From the NCBI GenBank assembly GCA_045648025.1, contig JAZRNH010000011.1:1-9419 (forward strand): a DNA stretch of 9,419 nt, written 5' to 3'. The notes below the pieces were generated by a model, which did no database searches, was not told the DNA's origin, and saw nothing but the letters and a program-made list of their open reading frames with translations. The position numbers and the translations under genes were made by a program. Numbering within the stretch: the first letter of the stretch is position 1; each line of letters opens with the position of its first letter. Below are positions 7,419-9,419 of this stretch, in pieces. This DNA comes from RGIG1681 sp045648025. GTDB lineage: Bacteria; Bacillota; Clostridia; Christensenellales; UBA1242.

Positions 7419-7627
7419 TATTCATCTGTTAAACCCAACAAATAATCTGTTGTAACTGCAAAAAATATTGCCAACTTTGCAACATAACTTGCCTTTGGTT
7501 CATTGATTCCCTTTTCCCAAAAATCAATTGCTTTTTGAGAAACACCAATAGCTTTTGCAATTGCATCTTGTGACAATCCTCTTTCTTTTCTAAGTTCAAA
7601 TAATCTTTGTGCAAACTTACTTTCCAT
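7418..7627 (-). CDS. XRE-family helix-turn-helix transcriptional regulator
   Basis: A 69-residue single-domain Cro/CI-type DNA-binding protein. The five-helix HTH_3 domain fills the chain: RLFELRKERGLSQ at 8-20, then AIAKAIGVSQKAIDFWEKG at 22-40 (helices 2 and 3, the reading head), then EPKASYVAKLAIFF and the family-typical ending TDYLLGLTDE. No sensor or oligomerisation domain is attached, so it probably acts as a small dimeric repressor. It is divergent from an 80-residue gene, and the 69-nt gap between them holds two related palindromes that are the obvious candidate operators; one overlaps its own start region, suggesting autoregulation. There is no Shine-Dalgarno before the ATG. The target and the inducing signal are unknown. 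Confidence 0.93.
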   Translation of the reverse strand: MESKFAQRLFELRKERGLSQDAIAKAIGVSQKAIDFWEKGINEPKASYVAKLAIFFAVTTDYLLGLTDE

Positions 7628-7633
7628 AATATT

Positions 7634-7639
7634 ATAATA
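7634..7639 (-). promoter_or_regulatory. Possible -10 box of the XRE gene
   Basis: TATTAT on the minus strand (5 of 6) ends 6 nt before the XRE start codon. No convincing -35 lies 16-18 nt upstream, so this is tentative. TATAAT also occurs on this strand but ends only 3 nt before the ATG, too close to give an intact start codon in the usual way. Confidence 0.35.
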
Positions 7640-7654
7640 GTAGAAATTTACTTA
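7638..7654. promoter_or_regulatory. Putative operator O1, near-palindrome
   Basis: TAGTAGAAATTTACTTA matches the element at 7667-7683 at 15 of 17 positions, in the same orientation. Its core AGTAGAAATTTACT is palindromic except for one base pair. It overlaps the candidate -10 region of the XRE gene, so binding here would repress the regulator itself. Confidence 0.6.
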
Positions 7655-7660
7655 AATTAT

Positions 7661-7689
7661 TTGACTTAGTAGAATTCTACTTATATAAT
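7661..7689 (+). promoter_or_regulatory. Promoter of the 80-residue gene
   Basis: TTGACT at 7661-7666 (5 of 6), an ideal 17-nt spacer and a perfect TATAAT at 7684-7689. The -10 ends 7 nt before the ATG at 7697, predicting an mRNA starting at or next to the start codon. It is the strongest-looking promoter in the window, and its spacer is entirely occupied by a palindrome. Confidence 0.85.
7667..7683. promoter_or_regulatory. Putative operator O2, perfect palindrome in the promoter spacer
   Basis: TAGTAGAATTCTACTTA contains the perfect 14-bp palindrome AGTAGAATTCTACT (7668-7681). The 17-bp element exactly fills the gap between the -35 and -10 boxes, so a bound protein would block RNA polymerase. 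Centre-to-centre distance to O1 is 29 bp, a little under three helical turns, so two dimers could sit on nearly the same face. Confidence 0.7.
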
Positions 7690-7696
7690 ATTATTA

Positions 7697-7939
7697 ATGG
7701 ATAAATTAGTTGTTGAAATATGTGAAAAGTTTATTAAACCAAGAAATATAAATTACCCTTTAACAGACACTGAAACTTCTATCATAAAAATTGAATCTGA
7801 ATTTAAAATCAATTTAAATTTAAAACAGATTCAACAATATGAAGAATTAGAATTTTTAAAAAACAAACTAAAATACGAAAAAATGTTAGAACTTATTGAA
7901 TTTGCAATAAATTACACTTCAAAAAAAGATATGGAATAA
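7697..7939 (+). CDS. Hypothetical protein, 80 residues, divergent from the XRE regulator
   Basis: I do not recognise this protein with confidence. It is a small, charged, probably all-helical soluble protein. The N-terminus MDKLVVEICEKFIKP is an amphipathic helix. A central QQYEELEFLKNKLKYEKML segment rich in Glu, Leu and Lys could form a coiled coil, and the C-terminal helix ends in SKKDME. The overall plan faintly recalls small DUF6809-type proteins of Clostridia, which is not established. Reality as a gene is supported by the near-consensus promoter ending 7 nt upstream, the divergent regulator with paired operators, and a terminator fused to its 3' end. There is no Shine-Dalgarno, so translation from a leaderless mRNA is likely. 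Its role could be a toxin-like, regulatory or anti-repressor protein controlled by the XRE repressor; nothing in the sequence decides this. Confidence 0.75.
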   Translation: MDKLVVEICEKFIKPRNINYPLTDTETSIIKIESEFKINLNLKQIQQYEELEFLKNKLKYEKMLELIEFAINYTSKKDME

Positions 7940-7953
7940 TCCATATCTTTTTT
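7922..7953. terminator. Bidirectional terminator with the stop codon in its loop
   Basis: A 13-bp perfect stem (7922-7934 with 7941-7953: A tract plus GATATGG, then CCATATC plus T tract) closes the loop AATAAT. The TAA stop of the 80-residue gene (7937-7939) lies in that loop, so the last codons form the left arm. It lies 3 nt past the stop of the convergent GLUG gene and can serve both strands. Confidence 0.9.
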
Positions 7954-7956
7954 CTT

Positions 7957-9419
7957 TTATTTTAATGTTGGGTTTTTGTCATCAAACAAATTCCAAATTT
8001 CTTCATCATAATTTTCTTTCACAAAATCCCAAATATCTTCCATCGAAGCCGCCGTTCCGTTTGAATTGTTTATATTGCCACTAGATGAAACAATTTCTTG
8101 ACCTTCAAATTTATAACATTTAGTAATTGTTGGATAATTTATAACATAGGCGATAAATCCACTTGCCTTACCACTTGATGAAATGTTTCCTGTTGCATAA
8201 CAGTTTGTTATTTTTGTATTGTGGTTTACTTCACCAATAAAACCACCTGCAGTTCCAAAACTTGTCCCCACAGACACAGTTACATCACCTGTTGCATAAC
8301 AATTTTCAATTATCTCAAGTTGAACACTACCTGCAAATCCACCAGCATAATCAGTACCTTTTGAATCTTGAACAACAACATTACCTGTTGCATAACAATT
8401 TTTTATAGTTGCAATATTTATATATCCAACAAATCCTCCTGCATACCCCATTCCTGAATATGTTGTCTTATAAGATTCAATAACTTCACCCGTTGCATAA
8501 CATTGAAAAATTAGTCCACCTTTAATATATCCGGCAAAACCACCAGAATAAGAATGAGCAAAATAATTATCAGAATCAGAAACCGCTGAGACTTTTCCAA
8601 TTGCATAACTACCAATTATAGAATTTCCAGAACTATTAACAAATCCAACAAACCCACCAGCATATGCATTTGTATAAAAACTAGTAAAATATCCGCCTTT
8701 GCGATCAGCAACAGCATAAGAATTTCCTGTGGCAAAGCAATTTGATATATTTGTTGATTCGTCACAATAACCCAAAAATCCACCCACATAAACATAACAT
8801 TCCGTAGCTACTTTATCTTCAGAAAAAGTTGATTTTACATCTCCAATTGAATAACAATTTGCTATTGTATTAAGATTATAGGCATAACCTATCAACCCAC
8901 CCACATAGGACATTCCCATTGCTATAACTTGAATATCTCCATTAAAAGAACAACTATCAATGATAGATTCATTTATAGAACCAGCCAAACCACCGGCATA
9001 TGAATTAAGCTTATATGTATATTTAATAACAACATTATTTAAATTTAAATTTTTAACGGTTGAATTTGATATATATTGGAAAAATCCATTTTTATTTCTT
9101 CCTGTTGTAATTTTGAAGTTTGAAATAATAAAATTACCGCCGTTAAAAATACTATCTTCTAAAAAGACAGGTATCCATTCTTCGCCACCTAAATCAATAT
9201 TGCCAAGCAACACAACAACTTTATTTATTATTTCTGCACTTGACAACTGTTTTAATTCAATAGCGGTTGAAATAGTTGTTGAATTTTTAACGAAAACTTT
9301 TTTATAGCCCTTGCCTTCAAATTGACAAATTGACTCACCATTTGCATTTGTGTAGGTTGTGCCAGACTCATCATAAATTTCATATTTTTCTTTGAGTGTG
9401 AAATTTTGATTTATGCCTA
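7957..9419 (-). CDS. GLUG-repeat surface protein, C-terminal part (N-terminus beyond the window)
   Basis: On the minus strand the frame is open from the window edge to TAA at 7957-7959, giving 486 visible residues with no end to the frame, so the gene is partial. A TTG at 9244-9246 is not a credible start because coding continues upstream with matching character (a YEIYDESGTTYTNANGE region like those of bacterial surface proteins). Most of the protein is about nine copies of a 29-42-residue unit built on YAGGFVGY-x(n)-I-x-NCYATGxV, the GLUG motif (Pfam GLUG family), expected to stack as a right-handed beta-helix-like solenoid. Such repeats occur in large secreted or cell-surface proteins of gut Bacillota. 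The C-terminus (IWDFVKENYDEEIWNLFDD, then NPTLK) is the usual closing W-rich cap. No LPxTG or C-terminal membrane anchor is present, so any anchor must be N-terminal. Confidence 0.88.
   Translation of the reverse strand, partial: GINQNFTLKEKYEIYDESGTTYTNANGESICQFEGKGYKKVFVKNSTTISTAIELKQLSSAEIINKVVVLLGNIDLGGEEWIPVFLEDSIFNGGNFIISNFKITTGRNKNGFFQYISNSTVKNLNLNNVVIKYTYKLNSYAGGLAGSINESIIDSCSFNGDIQVIAMGMSYVGGLIGYAYNLNTIANCYSIGDVKSTFSEDKVATECYVYVGGFLGYCDESTNISNCFATGNSYAVADRKGGYFTSFYTNAYAGGFVGFVNSSGNSIIGSYAIGKVSAVSDSDNYFAHSYSGGFAGYIKGGLIFQCYATGEVIESYKTTYSGMGYAGGFVGYINIATIKNCYATGNVVVQDSKGTDYAGGFAGSVQLEIIENCYATGDVTVSVGTSFGTAGGFIGEVNHNTKITNCYATGNISSSGKASGFIAYVINYPTITKCYKFEGQEIVSSSGNINNSNGTAASMEDIWDFVKENYDEEIWNLFDDKNPTLK
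8080..9008 (-). repeat. Tandem GLUG repeats within the surface protein
   Basis: About nine in-frame units, eight clear and the last (ASGFIAYV) degenerate. Identity is highest in the CYATG block: the plus-strand 14-mer CCTGTTGCATAACA occurs exactly at 8189-8202, 8288-8301 and 8384-8397, and with one mismatch at 8489-8502, at spacings of 99, 96 and 105 nt (all whole codons). The upstream units are more diverged (CFATG, SYAIG, CYSIG), suggesting recent duplication toward the C-terminal half. Confidence 0.9.

Noticed and set aside
7418..7939. The XRE gene and the 80-residue gene as a classical toxin-antitoxin operon
   Set aside because: The genes are divergent, not co-directional in one operon, and the 80-residue protein shows no recognisable toxin motif; kept only as one possibility within the switch hypothesis.
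8189..8502. Regularly spaced identical 14-mers that could look like a CRISPR or satellite array
   Set aside because: They are too short for CRISPR repeats, the spacings vary in multiples of three, and they encode the conserved CYATG block of an intact protein; they are coding repeats.
9244..9246. TTG as a start codon for the GLUG protein
   Set aside because: The frame remains open to the window edge with protein-like sequence upstream and there is no ribosome binding site, so the true start lies outside.
8960..9307. Plus-strand open frame opposite the GLUG gene, and a similar minus-strand frame at 40-483 opposite yidD
   Set aside because: Both lie wholly antisense to well-supported genes, have no ribosome binding site or promoter, and show low-complexity translations typical of shadow frames.
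1..9419. Possible recoding of TGA, since no gene here uses TGA as its stop (all are TAA or TAG)
   Set aside because: All tryptophans are TGG and no in-frame TGA interrupts any conserved gene. About a dozen genes without a TGA stop is not unusual in AT-rich DNA.

Overview
The window is AT-rich DNA with the standard genetic code (every Trp is TGG and no TGA interrupts a gene). Its gene order is typical of the region next to the replication origin in Bacillota: rnpA, yidD, yidC, jag/khpB, mnmE, mnmG. Clostridia-style MnmG signatures, a single short YidC and a GLUG-repeat surface protein suggest an uncultured gut-type Clostridia or related Bacillota lineage. The exact taxon cannot be read from the sequence.

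Layout. (1) Positions 1-2351, plus strand: the end of rnpA, then yidD, yidC and jag, tightly packed and closed by a hairpin terminator. This is an RNase P plus membrane-protein-insertion operon. (2) Positions 2358-2909, minus strand: an unrecognised 183-residue gene with its own promoter, separating the two halves of the classic cluster. (3) Positions 3016-7418, plus strand: a promoter set directly against the mnmE start codon, then mnmE, a GNAT-fold gene, mnmG and an unrecognised 161-residue gene, closed by a second terminator. MnmE and MnmG together modify the wobble uridine of certain tRNAs. rsmG, the usual neighbour after mnmG, is not here. (4) Positions 7418-7953: a small XRE-type regulator on the minus strand, divergent from an 80-residue gene of unknown function. 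Between them lie two near-identical 17-bp palindromic elements, one of which exactly fills the -35/-10 spacer of the 80-residue gene's promoter. (5) Positions 7957-9419, minus strand: the C-terminal part of a large GLUG-repeat protein, probably exported, whose N-terminus lies beyond the window.

Two themes stand out. First, two genes (mnmE and the 80-residue gene) have a consensus -10 box ending exactly 7 nt before the ATG and no Shine-Dalgarno, which predicts leaderless mRNAs; the other plus-strand genes have clear or plausible ribosome binding sites. Second, all three convergent gene pairs share a symmetric hairpin able to terminate in both directions. The best candidate for something undescribed is the XRE/80-residue pair with its paired operators. 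No defence system, CRISPR array, RNA gene or mobile element was found.
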